The position numbers and the translations under genes were made by a program. Of a DNA stretch of 64,000 nucleotides, positions 1 to 8,420 are shown in pieces. Position 1 is the stretch's first letter, and each line of letters starts with the position of its first letter. The stretch lies in assembly GCF_018476885.1 (NCBI RefSeq), contig NZ_JAHCVJ010000011.1, forward strand, positions 1 through 64,000. Direction: 5' to 3'. The stretch is from Geoanaerobacter pelophilus. GTDB lineage: Bacteria > Desulfobacterota > Desulfuromonadia > Geobacterales > DSM-12255. The notes under the pieces are model-generated. The model did not search any database. It was given only the letters and a program-made list of their open reading frames with translations, and was not told the origin of the DNA.

Positions 1-2705
1 CCAATAGCCATGGAAGCGTTTTCCATACTATTGGCAATGCTCTGCAGCTGTTCATACGACAGGCCGTCACGAGTTGAAGTTGTGGGGGCCCCAATAGATC
101 CACCAACCGAACCACCAGCACCGGCAGAACCACCAGAGAAAGATCCGGCTGATACGCCACCGACTGACCCGCCACTGCCATAACTGGTAGAAGCAATCTT
201 GGCAACCTGCATGGCACCGATCAATCCAACTGCCACTGCCCTGCCCCATGCGGCCGGAGTCCAGCCATCCGGCCCGGCAGTCTGAGCCATGATTGACGAA
301 GCGGTGTTCATGATGGTGGCGCCAATGGCAAACGCTTTATTGGCCTCAAAACCTTGGCGGGACGACTGGTCGATCATGTCGCCCATTTGGCTAAGAACGC
401 CGCCATAAAATCCGAGGCTTTGTTGCCACATGCCCCATTTGGCCTGTTCTGTCTCGCTGGTCTCTGCCTCTTCCAGTGCCCGGAGCCGTTTTATTGATTC
501 ACTCAAGAGCTTGAAGCGATCTTTTTCGCTCTGGCCGTTCATACCAAGCTGAGCTTTCAGATGATCGGATAGCTCTTTGCGTTGGTCGGCGTAGTGTTTC
601 TTGATCCCGGCCAGCTGCTGCTCATACGGGTCTTGAATAGTAGTGATGCGTATATCAGCAGTGGCCGACACCATGTCGTCCAGCGATTTGCGGAGGTTTT
701 CAGCGCGTTCGGCATCGAGCTGCCCAAGTGCCACGATCTTGGCATGCGCCAGGGCGATAATCTTCTCGTTATTGGCGGCATACTGGTCGAGTTCATCCTG
801 GCTGGCTTCAGCGCCTAGCATGGCGATCTCGACATTGGCCCGCCGAGCCATTTCGATCCGGTCTTCATACGACTGGCGCAGTTTGGCTTTTTCGGTATCA
901 CCGCCGGATGATTCCAGGTTGAGCATGGAAGTCTCTTTCTGAATATCAGAGGTTTTCCATACGTCCTGGTAATGCTTTTTCATGGCTTCCAGGCCGGCGG
1001 CCCGACGGCGATCCGCTTCGGCGGCATCTTCCTGTGCGCGTCTGCCAAGCTCGAGGGCTTCTTTGTATTGCTGCTGAATTGTTATATTTTCGACGATCTG
1101 ACCACGCAAACCGTTCAGTTCCCTGGCATGGGCCGGGTACTTGCGGATTACGTCATCAAAGCGATTATTTACCTTGTTGATCTCCTGGCTGAACTTATCA
1201 ATGAACGGGGTTGAGTTATCGACTTCCGTCTGGAGATCTGCCAGGGTCTTACGCCATTCATTAATCTTTTTCTGTGCTTCATCTTTACCCGGGTTGGGAT
1301 CGTATGCCGGAGGTTTACCAGGGGTATTCCCCTGCTCTTGTGCAATCCAGACCGCCTTGGCAGTTTCATAGTATTTCTGCTCATAGCGCTTGTTCCATTC
1401 CTTCATTTTTTCAGTGCCGGCAGCCAGAGAATCACCAAATTGACCTATAGTTAGAAACCGGGTCGTAATCTCTCCAACTTGCAGTGCTACGGCACCCAGA
1501 GCAGTCATAGTGCCGCCAAGCTTGTCAATATCCATGCTAACCAGACGTATTTCGCGAACAATGACCGCCATTATGTCGCGGAATGTTTCTATCCCTGCAA
1601 GGAACTCAGGGTTCCATTTGATTGTTTTGGTTTTTTCATCGATAGAGACCAATTGACCGGTGATCTGTACCAGCTCATATTTCACCGCTTCAAATATGGG
1701 CTGGAACGCCATCCCTCCAGCCTGGCCAACTATATCCGAGGTATTACTCCAGAGCCCTGCCCAGGTTTTCTGTGATTCCAGACCTGCTACTTTGTAGGCA
1801 TCAAGTTTCTGCATCAGGAAATCAAACAGCGCCTGGGCATTCCCTTCATATTGGGCAATATCTTCATTGCGGAGTCCAAGGACCGTGGCGATCCTGGAGT
1901 TGCGTGGGTTAATATTACCGGTCAAGATGGAGCGCGTTTCCTCACCCATTTGCTCAAACGGTAATCCGATAGCGCCGGCGGCTTGCACCATCGCTAAGGT
2001 AAAATCCATGACCTGCTGTTTATTGAATCCTTTTGCCATTGCTACCGGCAAGGTTTCCTGGTAAGCCCGAACCAACTGATCAAGGGTTGCAATGGTCTGC
2101 ATGTTTGCAACTTTCAGTTGTTCAATAATCTGCGCTGAATCAGCTTGTGCCGCCTTTAACGCAGATTGCCCCTGCAGCGCCTTGCCGGTTGTTTCATCAA
2201 TATATTTACCGCCAGTCATGAAAGAAGTAGCGATCCCCAGGGTTGCAGTCTCCAGTTGCCCCAGATACTTCATCGATGCGCCGCCGGTAAAAGCAAACGC
2301 AGCAACAAGAACCCCGATCGCCATGGCTATATTCATAATTCGCATCTGAATATCCCACAGCCCTTTCTCGAAACCGGACATGCCACCCTGGGCACGTTTG
2401 CTGGCTTCGGCCATGCGGGACATGTTGTTTTCATGGGAGGCGGCCATCCGGCCCGACGCCATGGTTATGTCGCCAATGACAACCGAGACGTTGCCCATGC
2501 CGGAGGTCATACGGCCAGTGGCGGCAGCCATGCGACCGGAAGCCCCTTCCATCTCCTGGGCCATCCTGCCGGTGGCTGCCCCCATCTTATTGGTGGTCTG
2601 GGCGGTGCGATCGACGGCAGCATCAACTTGCTGGAGACCGTTGACGACAACCCGCTCGCCATCGATCTCCATAATCAGTTTTAATTTTGCCGATTCATTG
2701 CCCAT
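1..2705 (-). CDS. Tail tape measure protein (3' end outside window)
   Basis: The frame from ATG 2705 stays open to the window edge, over 900 codons. The start overlaps the TAA of the upstream gene as TAATG. The N-terminus carries short repeats of a Gly-Arg-Met-Ala type, then a hydrophobic patch around residues 110-130, long helical charged stretches, and near the left edge a Gly/Ser-rich segment followed by further helix. This is the usual make-up of a tape measure protein, which sets tail length and is ejected with DNA. Its place directly after tail-assembly chaperones supports the call. The C-terminal part is not visible. Confidence 0.88.
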   Translation of the reverse strand, partial: MGNESAKLKLIMEIDGERVVVNGLQQVDAAVDRTAQTTNKMGAATGRMAQEMEGASGRMAAATGRMTSGMGNVSVVIGDITMASGRMAASHENNMSRMAEASKRAQGGMSGFEKGLWDIQMRIMNIAMAIGVLVAAFAFTGGASMKYLGQLETATLGIATSFMTGGKYIDETTGKALQGQSALKAAQADSAQIIEQLKVANMQTIATLDQLVRAYQETLPVAMAKGFNKQQVMDFTLAMVQAAGAIGLPFEQMGEETRSILTGNINPRNSRIATVLGLRNEDIAQYEGNAQALFDFLMQKLDAYKVAGLESQKTWAGLWSNTSDIVGQAGGMAFQPIFEAVKYELVQITGQLVSIDEKTKTIKWNPEFLAGIETFRDIMAVIVREIRLVSMDIDKLGGTMTALGAVALQVGEITTRFLTIGQFGDSLAAGTEKMKEWNKRYEQKYYETAKAVWIAQEQGNTPGKPPAYDPNPGKDEAQKKINEWRKTLADLQTEVDNSTPFIDKFSQEINKVNNRFDDVIRKYPAHARELNGLRGQIVENITIQQQYKEALELGRRAQEDAAEADRRRAAGLEAMKKHYQDVWKTSDIQKETSMLNLESSGGDTEKAKLRQSYEDRIEMARRANVEIAMLGAEASQDELDQYAANNEKIIALAHAKIVALGQLDAERAENLRKSLDDMVSATADIRITTIQDPYEQQLAGIKKHYADQRKELSDHLKAQLGMNGQSEKDRFKLLSESIKRLRALEEAETSETEQAKWGMWQQSLGFYGGVLSQMGDMIDQSSRQGFEANKAFAIGATIMNTASSIMAQTAGPDGWTPAAWGRAVAVGLIGAMQVAKIASTSYGSGGSVGGVSAGSFSGGSAGAGGSVGGSIGAPTTSTRDGLSYEQLQSIANSMENASMAI

Positions 2706-2911
2706 TAAAAGTGCTCTTCTTCAGGGAGATCTATATCTACATCCCCTTCAAGTTCCACTGATACGTCAATTAACTCTAATTTAACGGTTGCAAGCTTGTC
2801 GTTGGCTTGGAGTTCCCAAGAAGCAGCTATGACGTTTTTCATTGGATTACCGGATTCATCCAGTATCCTTGTGCCCATCGGGGTGCCGTCGCTGATGATC
2901 TTGATTTTCAT
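2705..2911 (-). CDS. Small tail-region protein, unknown function (68 aa)
   Basis: A short acidic, beta-rich protein between the frameshifted chaperone gene and the tape measure gene. ATG 2911 overlaps the TGA of the -1 frame ORF upstream (ATGA), and its own TAA overlaps the tape-measure ATG, so translation is tightly coupled on both sides. The C-terminus is strongly acidic, ending in several Glu and a His-Phe. I do not recognise a family. A longer in-frame reading starting near 3103 only runs over the chaperone gene and is not used. Confidence 0.7.
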   Translation of the reverse strand: MKIKIISDGTPMGTRILDESGNPMKNVIAASWELQANDKLATVKLELIDVSVELEGDVDIDLPEEEHF

Positions 2912-3279
2912 GGAGTTCCCGTTTCCTTCTCGGCCTTCTCGGCCTGCCAGGCAAAATACTCTGCATCGAGCATCTTGATTTGGGTTACTTCCCAGGGAGT
3001 CGGCCGGTTGCCGGTGAGGCGGGACCATGCCTCTATTTCCTGGTATGTGATCGGGGCGGGGCCGAAGCCGCCGCCCCTGGTTGCACTCAGCTCCTGGAAC
3101 CATGTCCAGATGTGCTCAACTATAAATGGCAGCTCTGGTTTATCAGGGAGCAGCCGCTTACCGCGACTGCGCTTCTCCAGCGCCTCCAGTTCTTCAGCCG
3201 CCGTTACTCCGTTTTTTCCTGGAGTTTCGTATCTGAATTTATACGCGGCGAACTCTCTGAGGATTTCCGCGCAGGCGGC
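2908..3279 (-). CDS. Tail assembly chaperone, -1 frameshift extension (gpT-like)
   Basis: This frame is open for 123 codons but has no usable start: it is preceded by TAA a few codons upstream of the slip site, and its first ATG lies near the end. The translation looks like real protein, with motifs such as PFIVEHIWTWFQEL and a helical, charged C-terminus rich in Ala, Glu and Lys. Its TGA overlaps the ATG of the next gene. It is therefore best read as the C-terminal part of a fusion made from the 3722 start by -1 frameshifting at 3285-3279, giving a GT-type chaperone of about 271 residues. Confidence 0.8.
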   Translation of the reverse strand, partial: AACAEILREFAAYKFRYETPGKNGVTAAEELEALEKRSRGKRLLPDKPELPFIVEHIWTWFQELSATRGGGFGPAPITYQEIEAWSRLTGNRPTPWEVTQIKMLDAEYFAWQAEKAEKETGTP

Positions 3280-3722
3280 AAAAAATTGGTCACATTATCC
3301 ATGCCCTGCTGCACCTGCTGCCGCAGCCAGAAAAAGCCACGGTTTGAGATGATCTTCTTGAAGTTATTTTTAGTAGCTTCCAGTTCCTCCCCTTTCTTCA
3401 GCTCAATGGTTGGCTTAAAAGCCGGATCCTGACCATCTTTGCCAGGCACCACCTCTTTCCATGAAACAAAACAGGCCGCCATTTTCTCTACCAGGGCAGC
3501 TTGACTCTGGTCATAATCCATCCCGGCCGTAAAGTCTCGGGTCCGCTTGGCCTTTTCTTTCTGGCGGTTGGTGATTTTACGTTCCGCCTCGATATATTCT
3601 TCTGAATCGGATCCAAGCATCCGGATGAAAATGCCAAGAGATTCGCCAGAACCGGGGTGGAAGATTTCGATATCGATACCCTGATCTGCAGTTTCTGCTG
3701 TACACAAGTCATCTAAAGCCAT
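3204..3722 (-). CDS. Tail assembly chaperone, zero-frame product (gpG-like)
   Basis: A 172-aa protein located between tail tube and tape measure, the standard place for the lambda G/GT pair. ATG 3722 follows an AAGGAGACT ribosome site, so the longer upstream reading is not needed. The sequence is charged and helical in the middle with no recognisable enzyme motif. Near codon 147 the mRNA contains a U UUU UUG heptamer in the correct phase, and the -1 frame beyond it is open and coding-like. The zero-frame product ends 25 codons after the slip site. The chaperone role is inferred from position and the frameshift arrangement. Confidence 0.8.
   Translation of the reverse strand: MALDDLCTAETADQGIDIEIFHPGSGESLGIFIRMLGSDSEEYIEAERKITNRQKEKAKRTRDFTAGMDYDQSQAALVEKMAACFVSWKEVVPGKDGQDPAFKPTIELKKGEELEATKNNFKKIISNRGFFWLRQQVQQGMDNVTNFLPPARKSSESSPRINSDTKLQEKTE
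3279..3285 (-). promoter_or_regulatory. -1 ribosomal frameshift site T TTT TTG
   Basis: On the minus strand the codons are AAT TTT TTG CCG in the zero frame. T TTT TTG fits the X XXY YYZ rule for simultaneous -1 slippage. After the slip reading continues GCC GCC TGC into the open -1 frame. Placement between tail tube and tape measure matches the conserved frameshift of long-tailed phages. Confidence 0.78.
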
Positions 3723-3747
3723 TTCAAGTCTCCTTAAAGTGTGGTTA

Positions 3748-3786
3748 GCCGATAAAATCGGCGGCAAGGGGGCTGGCCAGGCCCCC
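3748..3786 (-). promoter_or_regulatory. Two adjacent hairpins between tail tube and chaperone genes
   Basis: The intergenic stretch holds GCCGAT-N3-ATCGGC and GGGGGC-N7-GCCCCC hairpins, read on either strand. Neither has a clear U-tract, so a full terminator is unlikely. A partial attenuator that lowers expression after the abundant tube protein, or an mRNA-stabilising end, is a reasonable inference. Confidence 0.4.
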
Positions 3787-3826
3787 GGCCTCCAACAGGA
3801 GCGAACCGGAGGCCCCGCCATGCAAA

Positions 3827-5080
3827 TCAGATTACGTTGCCGGGTAGCTGGGTACATTTGACGATGATCTTGAAGGCAGTCGCATCGGCGTTGTCGGTAT
3901 AATCGCCGACAAAGTCGTAAGTGGCGGTTACGCCGCCCGGACCGGGTACGCCCGGCGCTTTCGGGGTGAAGATCAATTCAGGGGTAACGACCTGGATTGC
4001 TTCGTTGCCGGCAGTGCCATCGCCGGAACCTTTTTTAAAGGCGGCATCCAGTGAGGATTCAGTGGAGTTCTTGGCCTTCTCGTAAAGGGTCGTGTCGGTG
4101 AATATGGTGGTAACGCTGCCGGTGATCTGGTAGACGCCGGGATTGATCCCGCCACGGACTCCGCCGCCACCAACAACAAAGGTGTCGCCGTCCAGGGCGT
4201 TATCGAGATTGAAAGAGAGGTTCTTGATCAGGGCAATGGCGTCGCCCCCCTCTTTCATATCAGCGGCAGCCAGCATGGAACCGTCGAACGAGATCTTGGT
4301 GTTGTCGATCGGAGAGCCGGTATCAAAACTGGCAGCGCCGACTGTTTCCGTTGCCCCCATCCAGTCCGACGAGACCGCAACCACACCGGTCGGGTTGATG
4401 GTCATGCCGAACTTGGAGTTGGTCAGGCCGGTGTATTTGAAGTATTTGCCGATATCGGGGTAGCCGACCTCGGTAATATATGAGGGGAGTTTGCCGCCGG
4501 CCTTGTAGGTGTAGGTAAATACTCCGGCCGTGCATTTTTTGATGGTCGTGACGGTAATGGTGCTGGAACCGCCCATGGGCACCTTGATCTTGAATGCGGT
4601 GGTCGATGTGACATCAATGACCGGATAATAGAAGGTGCCGTTACAGACCGTTGGGGCTGTAGCCACCATCTCGATCGTATCGCCAATCACCAGGGAATGG
4701 GCAGCGCCACAGGTAACGGTGACGATCTGGTTGACCCAGTCATAGGCAAATGTGGGCGTGGTCAATGCGGCGCCGACGGTGGGAGCTGATGCGGTTATGC
4801 TGACGCTCCCCAGGGCCGCATAAAGCAGGGACATGGTTGCCTGCAGCTCGGTCGGGATGCTGCCGCCGACATCGGTAGTGCCGGCAGTGCCGCGGGTCGG
4901 ATGCCTGGACGCCCCCCGGATGATCTTGGACTGCTCCAGGCCGCGGCTGTATGCCAGCGAGGCGGTTTCAAAATAGACCTTCTTTGATTTGCCGGCAAAA
5001 GCGCCGGTCGGGGCCGTATTGAATGCCGGCTCCATCAACATGAGTAACTGGGCCAAGGACCCTTGTGCTTGTGGTGACAT
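3827..5080 (-). CDS. Phage major tail tube protein
   Basis: A 417-aa, Thr/Gly/Val-rich, mostly beta protein. The first 60 residues include a PAFNTAP-type segment typical of tail tube proteins that start with a loop region, and the middle (about residues 95-195) looks like an inserted beta-sandwich with repeated Thr-Val strands. Long-tailed phages place the tube gene between terminator-type genes (gp37-like) and the chaperones, as here. The start at 5080 has a GGAGATCC ribosome site. The protein is longer than a minimal tube subunit, consistent with an extra surface domain. No sheath gene follows, so the tail is probably non-contractile. Confidence 0.75.
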   Translation of the reverse strand: MSPQAQGSLAQLLMLMEPAFNTAPTGAFAGKSKKVYFETASLAYSRGLEQSKIIRGASRHPTRGTAGTTDVGGSIPTELQATMSLLYAALGSVSITASAPTVGAALTTPTFAYDWVNQIVTVTCGAAHSLVIGDTIEMVATAPTVCNGTFYYPVIDVTSTTAFKIKVPMGGSSTITVTTIKKCTAGVFTYTYKAGGKLPSYITEVGYPDIGKYFKYTGLTNSKFGMTINPTGVVAVSSDWMGATETVGAASFDTGSPIDNTKISFDGSMLAAADMKEGGDAIALIKNLSFNLDNALDGDTFVVGGGGVRGGINPGVYQITGSVTTIFTDTTLYEKAKNSTESSLDAAFKKGSGDGTAGNEAIQVVTPELIFTPKAPGVPGPGGVTATYDFVGDYTDNADATAFKIIVKCTQLPGNVI

Positions 5081-5095
5081 CGTGGATCTCCTCTA

Positions 5096-5503
5096 TTAAG
5101 GGTTATATTCCTGGGTGAGATACATACCGTAGCTGGCGACGCCATTCTGCACGCCGACCAGTTGGGCTTCGTCGGGCTGGATGTAGCCGTATCCGGTATT
5201 GAGCCGGAACAGCTTGATAGCGGTGGCCTCGATCAACGCCAGGCTTTCGACTGCCCCGTCTGATTTCGACCGCAGGTTTTTACTCATAATGATTAATGAC
5301 CAGATAATTCCGGCCGGGGCGGTAGTGCAGCCGATTACATTCGGCTCACTGAAACCGCATTTGCTCAGGATCAGGTGCGCCGAAGGCAGCGTCTGCGGTT
5401 TATTGATCAACGATTCAACGTCGCCTTCCCAGATGTCGACAGTCTTGTACTCCGGCATTTCTTTAAGGGCAGTGATTAAGGTTGTCAGGCTTTCGGAGAG
5501 CAT
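5096..5503 (-). CDS. Mu gp37-like tail terminator/completion protein (DUF1834 type)
   Basis: A 135-aa protein between the gp36-like gene and the tube gene, the same place as Mu gp37. It starts with a helical segment, then a beta-rich core containing a run of hydrophobic strands and an acidic middle. The family is thought to complete the tail at the neck. The ATG at 5503 sits 12 nt after the stop of the gene before it. The call rests on size, sequence style and strict synteny. Confidence 0.62.
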   Translation of the reverse strand: MLSESLTTLITALKEMPEYKTVDIWEGDVESLINKPQTLPSAHLILSKCGFSEPNVIGCTTAPAGIIWSLIIMSKNLRSKSDGAVESLALIEATAIKLFRLNTGYGYIQPDEAQLVGVQNGVASYGMYLTQEYNP

Positions 5504-5514
5504 TTAATGTCCTT

Positions 5515-5955
5515 TTAATACCGGCTTAAATCTTCTTCAGTGAACAATCTGGTCGGGGCATTCATGAGCATGCCATCGTTTGCGGTTGCAGTTTCAGGAG
5601 ACTGCACACCAGCAGCACCTAGCTTGATTTCACCCTTCTGGATGGAACCAAGAATTTTTAGGGCAACTGCGTGTTTGTCGTTGACTGTCTTAGGGGTTTC
5701 AAACTCCGACCTGCGGCCATAGAGGTTATAAGCCGAGATATCAACCGACAGAGTTTTGATCATGCCAGGCACAGTCGCCAGGGGGAGTTCATACCTCCCC
5801 CTGAGATAGCCGTCGATCACCTCGTCGGCATCGGCAATAATCCCGTCGACCACAGCGGTATCGATCTGTTCCAGAGCCTGGTCATCGGTTAACATGATCA
5901 GGGTCTGCTCGGGGATCCGCTTGCTCTTGATGTCGTCGACCGTGCAGTAAGGCAT
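5515..5955 (-). CDS. Mu gp36-like head-tail protein (DUF1320)
   Basis: The N-terminus MPYCTVDDIKSKRIPEQTL, the Asp-rich helix around residues 35-50 and the GYLRGRYELPL segment are the signature of the DUF1320/gp36 family, which belongs to the head-tail connector. Length (146 aa) fits. It lies between an exported protein gene and the gp37-like gene, with only three nucleotides separating its start from the upstream stop, so it is co-transcribed with the head genes. Confidence 0.8.
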   Translation of the reverse strand: MPYCTVDDIKSKRIPEQTLIMLTDDQALEQIDTAVVDGIIADADEVIDGYLRGRYELPLATVPGMIKTLSVDISAYNLYGRRSEFETPKTVNDKHAVALKILGSIQKGEIKLGAAGVQSPETATANDGMLMNAPTRLFTEEDLSRY

Positions 5956-5958
5956 GGT

Positions 5959-6369
5959 TTATTGCCGCCTGGTGCAACTGGTCAGAGAGCGGCTAGCAGC
6001 GGAATATACCTTTTGCTTGGCCTTACCATAGGTGCTGCCCTGCGGGTTTGTGAATTCAAAGTCCGGCCCGCTGGCAACCTGGGTGCCATCCAGTTCCCAT
6101 TTGACCGGTTCTGCTACGCCTGCAGCGGTGACCACCTCTGCACTGTAACCGAGATACCCATTGACTGAGCTGTGTTGCCCCTGGATATACCCCTTAGTTA
6201 TCGCCTGCGTATTACATCCGGATGCAGCCTTGGCAGGTGCAAGGGCTTTCAGGTTCTGAATCGGGACGGCGGGCTTGCTCTGGTTGTCATAGAGGATCTT
6301 CTGGGTGGCAAAGGCAGAGACTGACGTCACGACCAGGAAGAGCAGTGTAAGTGAAAGCAATTTTTTCAT
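5959..6369 (-). CDS. Exported protein of unknown function inside the head-tail module
   Basis: 136 aa with a textbook Sec signal peptide: MKK, a hydrophobic stretch over residues 4-18 and an SAFA cleavage site. The mature part has a Cys at about residue 52 and two further Cys/Arg residues at the C-terminus, and a KWELDGTQVASGPDF segment reminiscent of small beta domains. ATG 6369 has an AGGAGG ribosome site. I do not recognise the family. A secreted protein between gp35- and gp36-like genes is out of place for virion assembly and looks like cargo. Confidence 0.75.
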   Translation of the reverse strand: MKKLLSLTLLFLVVTSVSAFATQKILYDNQSKPAVPIQNLKALAPAKAASGCNTQAITKGYIQGQHSSVNGYLGYSAEVVTAAGVAEPVKWELDGTQVASGPDFEFTNPQGSTYGKAKQKVYSAASRSLTSCTRRQ

Positions 6370-6398
6370 GATTTCCTCCTGAAGATGTTGGTTTCCCG

Positions 6399-6426
6399 GT
6401 AGGAGCGGTTCGCGAACCGCCCCTAC
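6399..6426. repeat. REP-like palindrome in the intergenic gap
   Basis: GCGGTTCGCGAACCGC at 6405-6420 is a perfect 16-bp palindrome, extended by GTAGG/CCTAC arms with one mismatch. It lies in the 62-bp gap between the gp35-like gene and the exported protein gene, without a U-tract. It resembles dispersed palindromic units of bacterial chromosomes more than a phage signal. Confidence 0.6.
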
Positions 6427-6431
6427 GGTTA

Positions 6432-6878
6432 TTATTCTGGCGGAGTCAGTTCGGCGCGACGCTGTTCGATGGCTGCGATAACTGCCGAGCGCTTTTCATT
6501 GATGAGACATTTTTCAAGCGTTTCCAGATCCGGGATCCCAGCCGCAAGAATCACCGCAGTTTCTTCATCGATCTGGCTTTCGCGTTTTGCAATGGCATCA
6601 AGTACGCCTTTGCGCTCTTCCCCGTTCTTAAACTGCTGCAGCTCAGTAAGAGAACCGGCAGCCATGACCAGCTTGACGGTTTCAGCTACGTTAAGCTGAG
6701 GAGATGAAGGCGCTCCATTGTCAGTTAAAGATGTTTTCCCGGTAGCGGCTTTAACTACTTGCAGCCCGATCAGCCTGTTTGCCTCTTTGTCGTCCAGGTC
6801 AAACTGTTCCCCTGGAAAGAACGGTTCTTTACGGAGCTTGGTATCTACGTGGTAGCCTGGGTTGACTTCAACTCTCAT
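6432..6878 (-). CDS. Mu gp35-like head-region protein
   Basis: 148 aa immediately downstream of the capsid gene. The N-terminal segment PGYHVDTKLRKEPFFPGEQ followed by DLDDKEANRLIGL is the pattern of gp35-like proteins, small head-associated proteins that follow the capsid gene in Mu-like phages. The C-terminal two thirds is helical with three imperfect repeats of a Leu/Glu/Ile/Ala-rich unit, which is more than the usual short gp35. The function is not established. The start overlaps the end of the capsid gene region closely (15 nt gap). Confidence 0.6.
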   Translation of the reverse strand: MRVEVNPGYHVDTKLRKEPFFPGEQFDLDDKEANRLIGLQVVKAATGKTSLTDNGAPSSPQLNVAETVKLVMAAGSLTELQQFKNGEERKGVLDAIAKRESQIDEETAVILAAGIPDLETLEKCLINEKRSAVIAAIEQRRAELTPPE

Positions 6879-6893
6879 AGATCAAGTTCCCCC

Positions 6894-8015
6894 TTAACAA
6901 ACTGTCGCGTAGATGACGCACTCAGGCTGGAATAAAACTGGGAGCGGCCGGGATTCAACCTTGATCCACTTGCCGGAAGGATCTTTTTCATCCCAAGCTT
7001 TAGAGAAGAAGATGTTTGGCTCTTTACCGGAACCGACACCGGCCTCATCATCGAGATCAACTACCGGGGCGTAAAGTTCGGCAGCAGTATCGGCACCAAT
7101 ACCAACCAGGATGAAAGCATTGGCAGGGACCATTTCCTGGATATTGCCATCGGCATCTCGATATGTGCCGAAGTACTCGTCGATCTGAGTGCCGGCCAGG
7201 AAGGCAATGCGGCCTTCTTCGGCGATCTGTTTGCCTGCTGCCCACTTGAGCTTATCTCCCACCGCCTCGTTGCCGATCAAAGCGTCCATGGCGTCGGAGC
7301 CGCAGATAGCGACAAACTTGTCAACAGCAACTCTTTGGCTGATGTACTTTTTCCAGGCCCTGATATTGACGATGGGGTCGGTGCCACCTTCAGACCATTT
7401 CGAGCCGGCGGCAAGAACTGGCTTCTGAGCGGCCGGGAAGTTGTAGTCAACAATGACGGTGCCACTTTCATCAACTACCTGTCCGGAGAGACACTTTACC
7501 GCCATGAACTCGCGGGTACGGTCAACGTCACCACGCATATCAAACTGTTCATCTGCGACTTTTTCCTTCATCAGCTCCACGCCCTGTTCACCGGCTTTAC
7601 GGGCGGCATCAAGTTTATCGGCGCCAATAAAGCGTTTTTCGGAAAAGCGCGGTGCTTCACAAGTGACGGTTTTGCGCTTAACGCCGTTGGTGACCTGAGC
7701 AGCATCAGTGACGCGGAGGTTTTTCAGTACCCGCTCGTTGGATGCCTTGATATCCCAGGCAAACATGCTGGAGAGCTGCCCCTTTTTGCGGCCAAAGACC
7801 AGGTCCAGAGCGCGGGTGGTAAATGGCCGCATCTTGTTGATGGCTATAACCAGGACGCGGGTTTTGAATATCTGGTCCATGGAAACGATGCCGGCGAAAA
7901 GAAGCGGCGCACCGGTTACTGTGTCCGGAACCCCGGCCATAGATGCGACCGGACAGACGATAATTGCCAGGAGCACAAGTCCCAGCCAGGTGAACATCGT
8001 GGAAAATCTCGGCAT
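6894..8015 (-). CDS. Major capsid protein, lambda gpE/phage_cap_E family, with signal-peptide-like N-terminus
   Basis: 373 aa. From residue 46 onward (MDQIFKTRVLVIAINKM, then RPFTTRALDLVF) the sequence follows the gpE-type HK97-fold capsid family, and the decoration protein and I/Z protease-scaffold genes lie just upstream as expected. The odd part is the first 45 residues: MPRFSTMFTWLGL, a 14-residue hydrophobic core and a VASMAG cleavage-like site. ATG 8015 is preceded by GGAGGT seven nucleotides away, while the internal Met46 has no ribosome site, so the leader appears to be translated. Whether it is cleaved, anchors the prohead to the membrane, or is removed by the I protease is unknown. 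Confidence 0.87.
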   Translation of the reverse strand: MPRFSTMFTWLGLVLLAIIVCPVASMAGVPDTVTGAPLLFAGIVSMDQIFKTRVLVIAINKMRPFTTRALDLVFGRKKGQLSSMFAWDIKASNERVLKNLRVTDAAQVTNGVKRKTVTCEAPRFSEKRFIGADKLDAARKAGEQGVELMKEKVADEQFDMRGDVDRTREFMAVKCLSGQVVDESGTVIVDYNFPAAQKPVLAAGSKWSEGGTDPIVNIRAWKKYISQRVAVDKFVAICGSDAMDALIGNEAVGDKLKWAAGKQIAEEGRIAFLAGTQIDEYFGTYRDADGNIQEMVPANAFILVGIGADTAAELYAPVVDLDDEAGVGSGKEPNIFFSKAWDEKDPSGKWIKVESRPLPVLFQPECVIYATVC

Positions 8016-8049
8016 AATAATTACCTCCAGTAAAATTGTTGAATGGTGA

Positions 8050-8382
8050 TTAAAGGAAATAGATTCCTTTTGCTTCCAGAGCGTCTTCTGCGGTTTCAGT
8101 CAGGCCGGTCATGTTGGCTTTGACATAAGCGCCGCCGCCAAGGCCGATTACTGCCTGAACATCAGCACTGCCTGCCGCAGCATCTTCAAGCAGCACAGCA
8201 ACCGGAGTGCGGGAACCATCATCGGCATCAGCGGCCAAGGACCGCTTGAATTTGCGCCCCACGGTTATCCGGCCCATAATAGTGCCAGCGACGAGATCAT
8301 TGCCGGCCGCGACGGTAACTGTTTTACGGACCACACCTTCCTTGGCAATAATGCCTTTTTGTAAAAGTTCGTATTCGGTCAT
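8050..8382 (-). CDS. Head decoration protein (lambda gpD/HDPD family)
   Basis: 110 aa, with the family pattern of a disordered Lys/Val/Thr N-terminus, an AAGNDLVAGTIMG segment, a PVAVLLEDAAAGSADVQ core and a C-terminal short strand. Such proteins trimerise on the capsid and stabilise it after expansion. It lies between the protease/scaffold gene and the capsid gene, the usual place. ATG 8382 has a GGGGAGAAA ribosome site. Confidence 0.85.
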   Translation of the reverse strand: MTEYELLQKGIIAKEGVVRKTVTVAAGNDLVAGTIMGRITVGRKFKRSLAADADDGSRTPVAVLLEDAAAGSADVQAVIGLGGGAYVKANMTGLTETAEDALEAKGIYFL

Positions 8383-8420
8383 CTTTTCTCCCCTTCTTGT
8401 TCGTAGTTGTTAACTATTGG

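Noticed and set aside
1-2705. Tape measure gene thought broken because only short minus-strand frames appear
   Set aside because: The correct frame is open from ATG 2705 to the window edge; the short frames are in other phases.
7335-8033. Plus-strand open frame of 232 codons
   Set aside because: Antisense to the capsid gene; no recognisable protein features.
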